From Micromussa lordhowensis (taxonomy: Eukaryota > Cnidaria > Anthozoa > Scleractinia > Lobophylliidae): a stretch of DNA of 64,000 nucleotides. A program made the position numbers and the translations under genes. Numbering within the stretch: position 1 is the stretch's first letter; the number at the start of each line of letters is the position of its first letter. Below the pieces are notes generated by a model. That model had not been told where the DNA came from. It saw nothing but the letters and a program-made list of their open reading frames with translations, and did no database searches. The stretch lies in contig OZ026606.1 of NCBI GenBank assembly GCA_964020085.1, positions 24,301,073-24,365,072 of the forward strand, in the 5' to 3' direction. This document shows positions 15,708 to 24,569 of the stretch, piece by piece.

Positions 15708-16898
15708 ATGACTGAACTACATAAAATTTCTGTAAAACTTTCTCAAGGTCAAAAAAGAAAACTAACTAAGGCTTACAGACACAGAGAAGAAATAAGTTTA
15801 CGCTTAAGTAAAAATGCGTTAAGTGGTTCCGATGTCCTTATGGTACCAATGAATACTGTTAAGAGACTAGCTAAAGCCAAATCAATGGATCGAGGAATGG
15901 TAATTACTATATCAAAGTATAATATCAGGCGTCAATCTGGGTCTGGTATCTTTAGCTCAATATTGCCAGTATTAAAGAATGTAGCACCAACTATCGGTAA
16001 AACACTAGGATTGTCTGCCCTAGCAGGGTTAGCTTCTGAAGGTGCTAGCCAAATAGTTAAGAAAATAAGTGGTGGACAAATGTTTCAAGTACCAAATAAT
16101 AAACTATTTATGTTAGCTCAATTGGGTGATCTACTAACTAAAGGACAAATAGGAGATTTAGCCCGAGCTCATAAATTAGGAGAAGACTTACTTTTCAAAA
16201 TGACACAACGACAAGTAGGAAATGGTATTGGCACGTTACTAGCTAGTATTGGTATTCCAATGATTATTGATGCATTAAAAGGAGGAAGTATAAAAGGTGG
16301 AGCTCCTAGAATGGGCGGTCCAAGATCAAATGGTGGGGCAGCAGTCCGAATTGGACCAATGGCTCCACCACCTTTTATTGGCACATGGGGCAGGGGAAAA
16401 AAAAAAAAAAAGGTAAAAAAGCCTAGCCCCAACCACCAACCTAAATTCCATAAAGATATCCCAATGAGTAATTTTGATCTTTTAGATTGGTGTAAATACT
16501 TGAAGATACCTATCAAGAATGTTTTAAGTAGAGATCAGACTGTACCACATCAGCATAAGTTAGCGCTTTTTATTTATAATTTAGAACCTCATTATATGAG
16601 TGGTAGTCATTGGGTTACAACCTATGTTCGTAATGGTACAATAAATTACTTTGACTCTTTTGGTATGCCACCTTTTCAAGAGTTGGTAAACCATGCAAAA
16701 GAGAAAAACTTAAATTTATTACACCAAAACCAACAAATACAGAATCTCAATACTACAACCTGTGGCTATTTTTGCTTGTATTTCTTGAATGAAATGCATA
16801 AAGGAATCTCTTATTTAGATTTATTGCAAGTTTTTAGCTTTGACACCGAAGAGAATGAAAAATTCATAGAAAATTACATTAGTAAATTGCTTAGGTAG
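15708..16898 (+). CDS. Virion protein fused to adenain-like cysteine protease
   Basis: The 396-aa frame combines two modules. Residues 1-252 are basic, then a Gly/Ala/Leu amphipathic stretch at about 79-125 (PVLKNVAPTIGKTLGLSALA) resembling membrane-active virion peptides, with Gly-rich GGP segments. Residues 253-396 are the Polinton maturation protease of the adenain/ULP1 clan: His301 (SGSHW), Asp316 (YFDSF), Gln345 and Cys352 (TTTCGYFC), with the Gln-to-Cys spacing of adenain. The junction holds a 15-A run (16397-16411) encoding Lys5 and an internal ATG at 16464 at the natural protease start. It may be a true fusion, slippage, or a sequencing join of two genes. Confidence 0.88.
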   Translation: MTELHKISVKLSQGQKRKLTKAYRHREEISLRLSKNALSGSDVLMVPMNTVKRLAKAKSMDRGMVITISKYNIRRQSGSGIFSSILPVLKNVAPTIGKTLGLSALAGLASEGASQIVKKISGGQMFQVPNNKLFMLAQLGDLLTKGQIGDLARAHKLGEDLLFKMTQRQVGNGIGTLLASIGIPMIIDALKGGSIKGGAPRMGGPRSNGGAAVRIGPMAPPPFIGTWGRGKKKKKVKKPSPNHQPKFHKDIPMSNFDLLDWCKYLKIPIKNVLSRDQTVPHQHKLALFIYNLEPHYMSGSHWVTTYVRNGTINYFDSFGMPPFQELVNHAKEKNLNLLHQNQQIQNLNTTTCGYFCLYFLNEMHKGISYLDLLQVFSFDTEENEKFIENYISKLLR

Positions 16899-17082
16899 TT
16901 TGTTGGATTTGTTTGATTTGTCGAATTTTTTTTAAATCTCGTTTCAAACTATTTCTCATATTTCTCACTCTTTTAGTTTCTCCAGAACAACATAAAAAGG
17001 CAATTTTTCTATAAAGAAGTTTGTAATGTTTATACATCGCTTCTATTCTACGTATTTCATTGTCAATTTCAATTTCTTCCAT
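16891..17082 (-). CDS. Small basic helical protein on opposite strand (63 aa)
   Basis: A charged helix-rich peptide (EIEIDNEIRRIEAMYKHYKL) with two adjacent cysteines, unrecognised. It is antisense to the surrounding plus genes, overlaps the end of the protease gene by eight bases, and fills an otherwise empty gap. Its ATG abuts ATATTATTATA, the same start context as other genes, which is the main support. Confidence 0.45.
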   Translation of the reverse strand: MEEIEIDNEIRRIEAMYKHYKLLYRKIAFLCCSGETKRVRNMRNSLKRDLKKIRQIKQIQQTT

Positions 17083-17122
17083 TATAATAATATATAAAAA
17101 AATAATAAAAATTATTATATAG

Positions 17123-17350
17123 ATGAAAAGCTATTGTGTCAAACAACGTAAACAGACAGAGTGCGTTCCTGGTTCAGAAAGTGTTGTACAGACAAGAAAT
17201 GGTCGTACCATGATGCGATGTAAATGCGCAGAATGCGGGATAACAAAAACTAAATTTGTTAAGTCAGGGGTAAGTAGAAAAGGAAAAGGGCTATTACTGG
17301 GTAAAAACAGTCCATTTAAGGGAATTCCCCTCATAGGAGCTATATTATAG
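17123..17350 (+). CDS. Small Cys-rich (zinc-ribbon-like) protein, duplicate of PLA2 N-terminus
   Basis: Residues 1-47 (YCVKQRKQTECVPG..., with CKCAECG) closely match the first 45 residues of the gene at 17414. The C-terminal part then diverges into a short Gly/Leu hydrophobic tail (GKGLLLGKNSPFKGIPLIGAIL). It looks like a tandem duplication of the N-terminal module that ended up as its own 75-aa protein. The Cys pattern suggests metal binding. ATG follows TATAG; the stop abuts the palindrome at 17350. Confidence 0.65.
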   Translation: MKSYCVKQRKQTECVPGSESVVQTRNGRTMMRCKCAECGITKTKFVKSGVSRKGKGLLLGKNSPFKGIPLIGAIL

Positions 17351-17364
17351 TAAAGGAACTTTAC
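17350..17364. promoter_or_regulatory. Palindrome GTAAAG-GAA-CTTTAC upstream of PLA2-like gene
   Basis: Identical to the right-TIR copy at 24608-24622 and the reverse complement of the left-TIR copy. It lies between the duplicated Cys-rich genes, about 50 bases before the ATG at 17414. Confidence 0.45.
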
Positions 17365-17413
17365 AATAGTTAACAATAGATTAACATATATTTATTATAA
17401 TATTAATTAATAT

Positions 17414-18169
17414 ATGTTATCTTATTGTGTTCGACAAAGAAAAAGGACAGAATGTGTACCTAATTCTGAAACTTTTGTAATTACAAAAAATGGTAGAAAT
17501 GCAATGCGATGTATTTGTGCTGAATGTGGAATTACAAAATTTCGTTTTATATCAAAAGGAGAAATGCAAGGAAGCGGTTTTGATGAACTAATTGTCAAAG
17601 GGTTGGCTGCTGGTGCAAAAGGATTGTACAACCTAGGTAAAAAAGGAGCTAGTAGAGCAATAAAATCTGACTATGTAAAAGACAAAGTTAAAGGCATTGG
17701 TAAAAGGTATTTGAATAGAGCAATTGACTCTCTGGCTGATGATATTTCTAAAAAAATCTCTGGAAGGGGAAGGGGAAGGGGTCTCGATATTCATAAAGCA
17801 ATAGGTAAGTTACCTAAACCGAAAGCTGGTTGGACTCTTCCAGGACACAAATATACTGGTCCTTACAATGATTTAGAAAAACAAGTAAAATGGGATCGTG
17901 ATACTGGCCAAATCTATGAAATCTATGATCAGCCAACAGGTAAGACAGATGCTATAGCCATGCAACACGATGTTGATTACTCAGTATGTGCTGATAAGGG
18001 AGGTAATGTAAAATCATGTAAAAATGTGGCTGACAAGAAAATGGTCCGAGCTCTAGATGCAATTCCCTGGAATGAGAGACAGTGGGGTCATTGGCTGGCT
18101 AGAAACACTATTAATACAAAGCAAAAACTTGGTTTAGGAGTTAAAAAAAAAAAAACGCTAAAAATTTAG
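17414..18169 (+). CDS. Phospholipase A2-like virion protein
   Basis: A 251-aa protein with an N-terminal Cys-rich module (residues 4-45), a basic/amphipathic middle (60-125, with GRGRGRG), and a phospholipase A2-like domain of the parvovirus VP1 type. The calcium-loop motif is YTGPYN at 147-152 and the catalytic pair is His185-Asp186 in DAIAMQHDVDYSVC. Such domains help incoming particles breach membranes; here this is inferred from the family. The frame ends just after a 13-A run (18143-18155), beyond which the integrase continues in the -1 frame. Confidence 0.85.
   Translation: MLSYCVRQRKRTECVPNSETFVITKNGRNAMRCICAECGITKFRFISKGEMQGSGFDELIVKGLAAGAKGLYNLGKKGASRAIKSDYVKDKVKGIGKRYLNRAIDSLADDISKKISGRGRGRGLDIHKAIGKLPKPKAGWTLPGHKYTGPYNDLEKQVKWDRDTGQIYEIYDQPTGKTDAIAMQHDVDYSVCADKGGNVKSCKNVADKKMVRALDAIPWNERQWGHWLARNTINTKQKLGLGVKKKKTLKI
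18143..18155 (+). promoter_or_regulatory. Candidate -1 slippage site, A13, between PLA2-like and integrase
   Basis: Thirteen A residues include in-phase A-AAA-AAA heptamers relative to the upstream frame. A -1 shift at the end of the run enters the integrase frame, which is open from 18145. The upstream frame otherwise stops at 18167-18169. Confidence 0.5.
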
Positions 18170-19098
18170 ACACATGGGAAGAGCTAGCTAATGAGTTACA
18201 CAAACCTATAAAACGAAATTTTATCAAGCGAAGAGTCATTGCACATAATGTAGATGATATCTGGTGTTCAGACTTAGTTGATATGCAAAAGCTAAGCAAA
18301 TGGAACCGAGGTTATAAATATCTACTAATGGTCTTAGACCTTTTCAGTAAATATGGTTGGATAGTACCTCTAAAGACAAAAACAGGCTTAGAAGTCGCTA
18401 AAGCGTTTGAAAGCTTATTAGTGAAAAATAAGCCTAAAATGTTATGGGTAGACAAAGGAAAAGAATATTATAACAAAAATGTGTTGGATCTCTTAGCTAA
18501 GGATAAGATAAAGGTCTATTCCACTGAAAATGAAGAGAAATCATCAGTTTGTGAGAGATGGAATAGAACTATCAAAGATAAAATGTATAAGAGATTCACT
18601 ATGCAAAACAATACAGTCTACGTTGACATCCTTCCGAAAATACTCGCCTCTTACAACAACAGCCGACATAGATCAATAGGAATGTCACCTTTCCAAGCTA
18701 GAAAACCTGAAAACTATGGAAAAGTTTATTTTAATTTATATGGTGATTTAGCGAGAGACGACAAAAAAAACGAATTTAGAGTAGGTGATAGAGTCCGAAT
18801 AAGCAAATACAAAAGGGTGACCTTTGATAAAGGCTATACTCCTAATTGGACTGAAGAAGTTTTCATCATAGACGAAATTAGATTCACTAATCCTATTACT
18901 TATAAGATAAAAGACTTAAATGGTGAAGTGATTAAGGGTACTTTCTACAGAGAAGAGTTACAAAAGACAGATCAAGAGGTCTATAGAATAGAGAAAATTA
19001 TCAGAAAGTCAAAAGGAAAAGCATTAGTCAAATGGAAAGGTTACCAAGACGAATTTAACAGTTGGGTGCCAGCTGGAGATTTAAAAAAAATTATTTAA
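18145..19098 (+). CDS. Retroviral-type integrase with chromodomain
   Basis: A DDE integrase that would insert the element and make the 6-bp duplication. The first catalytic Asp lies in WCSDLVDM (codon at 18271-18273), the second in LWVDKGKEYY, and the Glu in SSVCERWNR. The C-terminus is a chromodomain (YRIEKIIRKSKGKALVKWKG...WVPAGDL) that may target chromatin. The first ATG in frame (18283) is downstream of the first catalytic Asp, so a protein starting there would be inactive. The frame opens at 18145 inside the A13 run without an ATG. Expression therefore needs frameshifting from the PLA2-like gene, splicing, or a non-ATG start, or else the start was lost. Confidence 0.9.
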   Translation, partial: KKKNAKNLDTWEELANELHKPIKRNFIKRRVIAHNVDDIWCSDLVDMQKLSKWNRGYKYLLMVLDLFSKYGWIVPLKTKTGLEVAKAFESLLVKNKPKMLWVDKGKEYYNKNVLDLLAKDKIKVYSTENEEKSSVCERWNRTIKDKMYKRFTMQNNTVYVDILPKILASYNNSRHRSIGMSPFQARKPENYGKVYFNLYGDLARDDKKNEFRVGDRVRISKYKRVTFDKGYTPNWTEEVFIIDEIRFTNPITYKIKDLNGEVIKGTFYREELQKTDQEVYRIEKIIRKSKGKALVKWKGYQDEFNSWVPAGDLKKII

Positions 19099-19130
19099 AA
19101 AAAATTAGAATATTATAAATATTTATATAA

Positions 19131-19355
19131 ATGGAAAAAACAGAAGAACAATTGAAACGAGAAAAGAGAAACAAATATATCAATGAAAAACTCAAAAGTT
19201 ACGAATGGTATTGTGATATCTGCGGAAATGGAAAAAATTACACTTATAGAGGAAAATATATGCATCTAAAGACAAAGAAACATAATAGAAACTTACACAA
19301 TAATGTAGTTACTGGTAATAATAATAATAATTTAAAAAAAAAATTAGTTACATAA
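19131..19355 (+). CDS. Small C2H2 zinc-finger protein (74 aa)
   Basis: One finger with CDIC and a downstream HLKTKKH, resembling U1-type C2H2 fingers, between a charged N-terminal helix and an Asn-rich tail encoded by an AAT/AAC microsatellite. It sits 32 bases after the integrase and 12 bases before PolB. It probably binds DNA or RNA; partner unknown. ATG follows TTTATATAA. Confidence 0.65.
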   Translation: MEKTEEQLKREKRNKYINEKLKSYEWYCDICGNGKNYTYRGKYMHLKTKKHNRNLHNNVVTGNNNNNLKKKLVT

Positions 19356-19367
19356 TATATATTATAG

Positions 19368-22300
19368 ATGATTAATAAAGTTAAAATAAAACCCAAGACC
19401 CACCTACCTGCCAAACCATTACCAAAACCACTCGTACCGAAAAAAATAATGAGGATAAAAGCATTTCCTAGGAGGCAAACACCTGCCGAACAAGCCCCAG
19501 CCACACCTGCCAAACCAGCCACACCTGCCAAACCAGCTACCGAACCGGCTTCATTACCTAAAAGACTCCAAGAAAAGGTTAAAAATTTATTTAATGAAAT
19601 AATTCCATATTATATACCTGAACCAATTAAACAATTGAAATTTATCCCTGAAGCAATTAGTAATTTTACTACGAAAATTATCCCTGAAGCAATTAGTAAT
19701 TTTACTACGAAAATTATCCCTAAAGCAATTAGTAATTTTTTTTTCCCTGAAGCTAAAACTGAACCTGAAGCTAAAACTGAACCTGAAGCGATTAGTATTC
19801 CTGAACGTAGTAAAGCATTAAAAGGATATGTAAAATCTTATGAAGTACCAATTGTTAATAGTAATGATCCATCAATACAGTTAAATAATACTAGAAAAGC
19901 AATATTTGATCTTTTAATTAAAATATTATCAGATAAAAGAGGATTTAAATACAATACTACTCTGAGGGTGCGATTATCAAAGCGTAAAGAGGATACGATA
20001 ATTTACCGAGAACCTTATTTTAACGCCGGGCCTTTTACTGTGACCAATAGACTAGATATAGAAGAGTCTATCCATAATAGCATTGAAAGAATTTTAGAGT
20101 TAATAGCTGTTTGGCTCTCTGAAGGTTCTGGTTGGGTATTTGAATCGGTAGAATTACATATAATTAATATTGTCTCTTACTTTCCATTAAGAGGAACATC
20201 ATATATTCAGCTACCAGAGGAACTGCGTAACCCTATGAAGGGTTTAATCAATCCCAAAAATGAAGACAATCGTTGTTTCCTATGGTGTCATAACAGGCAT
20301 TTAAATCCACTTAAAGTTCATCCGGAAAGAATAACTAAGGCAGATAGAGAATCGGTAAAAAGGTTAGATTACACTGGTGTCACTTTTCCGGTCACTGTAA
20401 AAGATATTGATAAGATTGAAAAGCAAAATAAGATTAATATCTGTGTATTTGGTTATGATGGGGCAGCTTATCCTATCAGAATATCAAAAACTAATTTTAC
20501 AGACCACTTGGAATTACTATGGATTGAAGAAGGGGACGATAGCCACTATGTACTTATTAAGAATTTCAATCGATTTATGTTTTCATTCAATGATCACAAA
20601 GAAAAGAAATATTTTTGTTTGCGTTGTCTTCATTGTTGCAGTTCTGCTAGAGTCCTGGAAAACCACAAGCAGGATTGCCTGCTCCTTAATGGAACTCAAG
20701 CGATAAGAATGCCTGAAGCAGGATCAAAAATTTATTTCAAAAATCACCAGAAAATGTTACCTGCGCCTTTTGTCATTTACGCTGATTTTGAAGCAATCAC
20801 AGAGCGGATAGATGGCTGTATACCATCAGACCAGCAGTCTTACACGAGTTCTTATCAGAGTCACCAGGCTTGTGGTTATGGATATAAATTAGTTTGTAGA
20901 TATGATAACAGATATTCAAAACCAGTAAAAATTTACCGTGGAGAAGATGCTATAGAGAAATTTATTGTACAGATGATGAATGAAGTAGAAGATTGTCGAA
21001 GAATAGTGCGAGAACGATTTCAGAAACCATTAGTTATGACAGAGAAAAATGAAAGAGATTTCCAAAATAGTACAGTATGCCATATTTGTGAGCGTCGTTT
21101 TAAACCTGATGACCTTGTAATACTTGATAATGGTGATATAAAGAATAAAGTTAGAGATCATTGCCATATTACAGGTAAATATCGTGGCGCTGCTCATAGT
21201 GATTGCAATCTTAAATGGACCATTAGTGCAGTAAAGTTAAAAATTCCTGTAATCTTTCACAATCTTAAAGGTTATGACTGCCATTTTATCATGCAAAAAT
21301 TAGGAAAACTAATAAATGAAAATGTAGTCTATGATATTGTTGTATCTAAAGATGATTATGGTGAGAAACATGAAGTAAAAAGTAGTATGAATATTAGTGT
21401 TATAGCAAGTAATTTTGAGAAATATATGGGTTTTAGACTAGGTAAACATTTGACTTTCATTGACAGTTTTTCATTTATGAGTCAGAGTTTAGACAGATTA
21501 AGCAGTAATTTAACTGATGATGCATTCTCATATACACGGGAGGCTTTTCCAAATGATGAGCAATTCAGATTAATCAAGCGAAAAGGTGTTTACCCTTATG
21601 ATTACATGGACTCGTTCCAGCGATTCAGTGAGAAGTCTTTACCAGCGATAGAAGATTTTTACAGTATTTTAAATGATACAAATATTTCAGATAGTGATTA
21701 CTCGCACGCAAAACGAGTTTGGAATGCCTTTCAAATCAGAGACTTAGGTGAGTATCATGATTTATATTTGCGTACAGATGTTCTACTCTTAGCGGATGTA
21801 TTTGAAAATTTCAGAACTATATGTTTGAAGGACTATGGGTTAGATCCTTGTCATTATTATTCAGCGCCTGGGTTATCGTGGGATGCATTACTCCGAATGA
21901 CAAAAATAAATCTAGACTTAATTTCAGATTTAGATCAACAACTATTCATTGAAAAGGGAATGAGAGGTGGTATTAGTACTATTACTCATAGACATGCTGT
22001 TGCAAACAACAAGTATATGAAGGATTACAATCCGAAGGTAGAATCTTCTTATTTGATCTATTTAGATGCTAACAACCTTTATGGTTGGGCTATGTCACAA
22101 TCACTACCAACTGGAGATTTCCGATGGATTCCCTCTGAAGATTTTGAGGATCCTGAAGATTTCATCTTAGAAAATTACACAAATGATACTAGAAAAGGTG
22201 TCGTTTAAGAGGTAGATTTAGAATATCCGGAAGAGCTACACGATTTGCATAATGATTATCCATTAGCACCAGAAAAGATTTTAATCACTGACGATATGTT

Positions 22301-23336
22301 GTCAAAGTATTGCAAAGATTTAAAAGATTCAGAAAATATTAGCAGTGGTAGAGTTCACAAGTTGGTTCCTAATCTAAGGAATAAAGAAAAGTATGTATTA
22401 CATTACAGAAATTTGCAGCTTTATTTATCTCTTGGTATGAAGTTAAAGAAGATTCATAGAGTATTGGAATTTACTCAGCGACCTTGGATGAAAAGATACA
22501 TTGATTTAAACACTAAAAAGAGAACAATGGCTAAGAATAGTTTTGAGAAAGACTTCTTCAAACTTATGAATAATTCAGTGTTTGGTAAAACCATGGAAAA
22601 CCTAAGAAAAAGATCCAACATACAGTTAGAAACTGATCCGGAACATTTATTGAAATTGACCAGACAAACAACCTACGTTTCTAGTAAAATATTTGATGAA
22701 AATTTAGTTGGTGTACAGATGAAAAAGAAGAGACTAACCTTAGATAAACCCTCATATGTTGGATTCTCTATTCTTGATCTAAGTAAAACATTAATGTATG
22801 ACTTCCATTACAACTATATCAGAAAAAAATACCCAGAAGCAAAGTTACTTTTTACTGATACCGACTCTTTATTTTACCATATAAGGACAGAAGATGTTTA
22901 CGAAGATTTATTTGCTGATAGACATCTATTTGACAATAGTGACTATCCTGAATCTTCTAAGTTCCATTTTGCTGAAAATAAAAAAGTAATTGGTAAATTC
23001 AAAGATGAAGCGTCAGGTGACCCGATCACAGAATTTGTTGGTCTAAAAAGTAAAATGTATTCTTACAAGACAGAAAACAAAGAAAACAAGACTGCTAAGG
23101 GTGTGAAAAGGAATGTCATCAAGAGTGAATTATCTCTCTCTGATTACCGTGATACGTTATCGAATTGTACTACCATGAGACATAAGATGAGAACTATAAG
23201 GTCGGAGTATCATCAAATATGTAGTTACCAAATTAATAAAGTATCATTATCACCTTTTGATGATAAAAGATATATTTTAGATGATGGTATCAGTAGTTAT
23301 GCATATTGGAATCATAAAATAAAGAATAATTTATAG
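19368..23336 (+). CDS. Protein-primed DNA polymerase B, interrupted by one stop
   Basis: The frame spans about 1,322 codons, broken by an in-frame TAA at 22206-22208 between motifs A and B. The N-terminal 150 residues are Pro/Ala repeats (PAKPATPAKPAT) and near-identical ~14-residue repeats (PEAISNFTTKI). A C2H2 finger (CLRCLHCC...H...C) lies near residue 420. Exonuclease motif I is YADFEA near 473. An endonuclease VII-like zinc module (CHIC...VRDHCHITGKYRG) lies near 570-614, then an Exo II-like NLKGYDCHF. Polymerase motif A is YLDANNLYGW near 900, B is KLMNNSVFGKT, and C is FTDTDSLFYH. This is the replicase of the element. Without readthrough the product lacks motifs B and C. Confidence 0.93.
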
Positions 23337-23341
23337 TATAT

Positions 23342-23500
23342 ATGGTAAAAAACTTTACTATGCCAATTCCGAATTTTAAAAAATTCTTGTCTGAAGACCC
23401 ACTTGATGATACTGATAGTAGCGATAGTGATTATGATCCTAATTCAGATGAGGAAGAAGAAGAAGAAGATCTCTCTGAAATAGATCTACCTCCACTGTAA
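23342..23500 (+). CDS. Small acidic protein (52 aa)
   Basis: A short frame beginning just after PolB with ATG abutting GTATAT, the element's start context. The product has a short N-terminal segment (MPIPNFKKFL) and then a highly acidic Asp/Ser/Glu tract ending in DLPPL. It is unrecognised. Acidic tails of this type occur in transactivators and histone-binding proteins, but nothing here proves either. Confidence 0.5.
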   Translation: MVKNFTMPIPNFKKFLSEDPLDDTDSSDSDYDPNSDEEEEEEDLSEIDLPPL

Positions 23501-23528
23501 TTTAAAGAATAAAGGGACATTAATTATT

Positions 23529-24560
23529 ATGATGAATAAAGAAACTATTGGCAATCTACATCGTAAAAAACTTTCAGAAATTGTTCTGAAAGAAAAAAAA
23601 ATACCAGATATAAAAAGAAAAATTGTAAATTTATTCAACAAAAAAGATTATTCTAGAATTGATCAAATTGAACAAATAAGGTTAGAAAATGAAATAAATG
23701 ATATCAAAAATCTTCGTACTAGTTATTTATTAAAGAATGCTATTTTACTTTTTTTACATACAGAAAATCAAGCAAAAAATATAAAAAAAAATTTTGTTTA
23801 TTTTGCTGATATCTTAAAGAATAAGAATAAGATTGATCATAATTCTTATTATAAAAGGTATAAATATAATATATTTCCTGAAGAACTCCAATACAGTGAA
23901 AATAATATAAATGAAGATAACTATTGTTATACATGTAAAAAATTTAAAGTATTTAACATCGATGAAGCAATAAGTACTTGTCTAAGTTGTGGAATAAGTG
24001 TCTCAACAAATCCAGAAAAACCATCTATAAAACCTGCAGAAAATTATTACAAAAGATATACTCATTTTTGTGACTGTTTGACCAATATCCAAGGCAAAGA
24101 AAGTGTTAAAGTGTCAGAAGAGGTTATTAATACTATTATCAGAGAAATCGTTCATGAAAAAATGGAAAATTCTTTGGAAAAGTTAACAGAAGCAGATATT
24201 AAAAGATATCTTAAAAAACATCGTAAATCACATTATTATAATCATGCCACACAAATTTTGTACCGAATAACAAATATACCTCCATTACAAATGACTCCTA
24301 TGATGGAAGAAAAAATGAAAATGAGGTTTTTACAAATTCAAGAAGCATTTGAAATTTTTAAAGATAAAAATAGAAGCAATTTTTTTTCGTATTCATATAT
24401 CATCTATAAATTTTGTCAACTACTTGAATATAATGAATTTTTACCAAAGTTAAAATTGTATAAAGATCGTTTAAAACTCTATGAACATGATAAAATTTGG
24501 AAAAAAATCTGTGAACATCTAGGTGGTGAGATCGCTGGTTGGAAATTTATCAAGTCTTAA
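23529..24560 (+). CDS. VLTF3-like late transcription factor
   Basis: A 343-aa protein matching the poxvirus/NCLDV late transcription factor 3 family as I recognise it. A four-Cys zinc site (CYTC...CLSCG) at about 132-155 is followed by the family signature YYKRYTHFCDCLTNIQGKE, then DIKRYLKKHRKSHYYNH, and the C-terminal FSYSYIIYKFCQLLEYNE...IWKKICEHLG. In large DNA viruses VLTF3 drives late promoters with the viral polymerase. No RNA polymerase subunit is seen in this element, so it would have to work with host or helper polymerase. It is the last gene before the right TIR; the frame is intact. Confidence 0.88.
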   Translation: MMNKETIGNLHRKKLSEIVLKEKKIPDIKRKIVNLFNKKDYSRIDQIEQIRLENEINDIKNLRTSYLLKNAILLFLHTENQAKNIKKNFVYFADILKNKNKIDHNSYYKRYKYNIFPEELQYSENNINEDNYCYTCKKFKVFNIDEAISTCLSCGISVSTNPEKPSIKPAENYYKRYTHFCDCLTNIQGKESVKVSEEVINTIIREIVHEKMENSLEKLTEADIKRYLKKHRKSHYYNHATQILYRITNIPPLQMTPMMEEKMKMRFLQIQEAFEIFKDKNRSNFFSYSYIIYKFCQLLEYNEFLPKLKLYKDRLKLYEHDKIWKKICEHLGGEIAGWKFIKS

Positions 24561-24569
24561 AAATTACGC

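Noticed and set aside
16169..16516. 115-codon minus-strand frame
   Set aside because: Mirror of the Gly/Pro-rich and poly-Lys parts of the protease-fusion gene.
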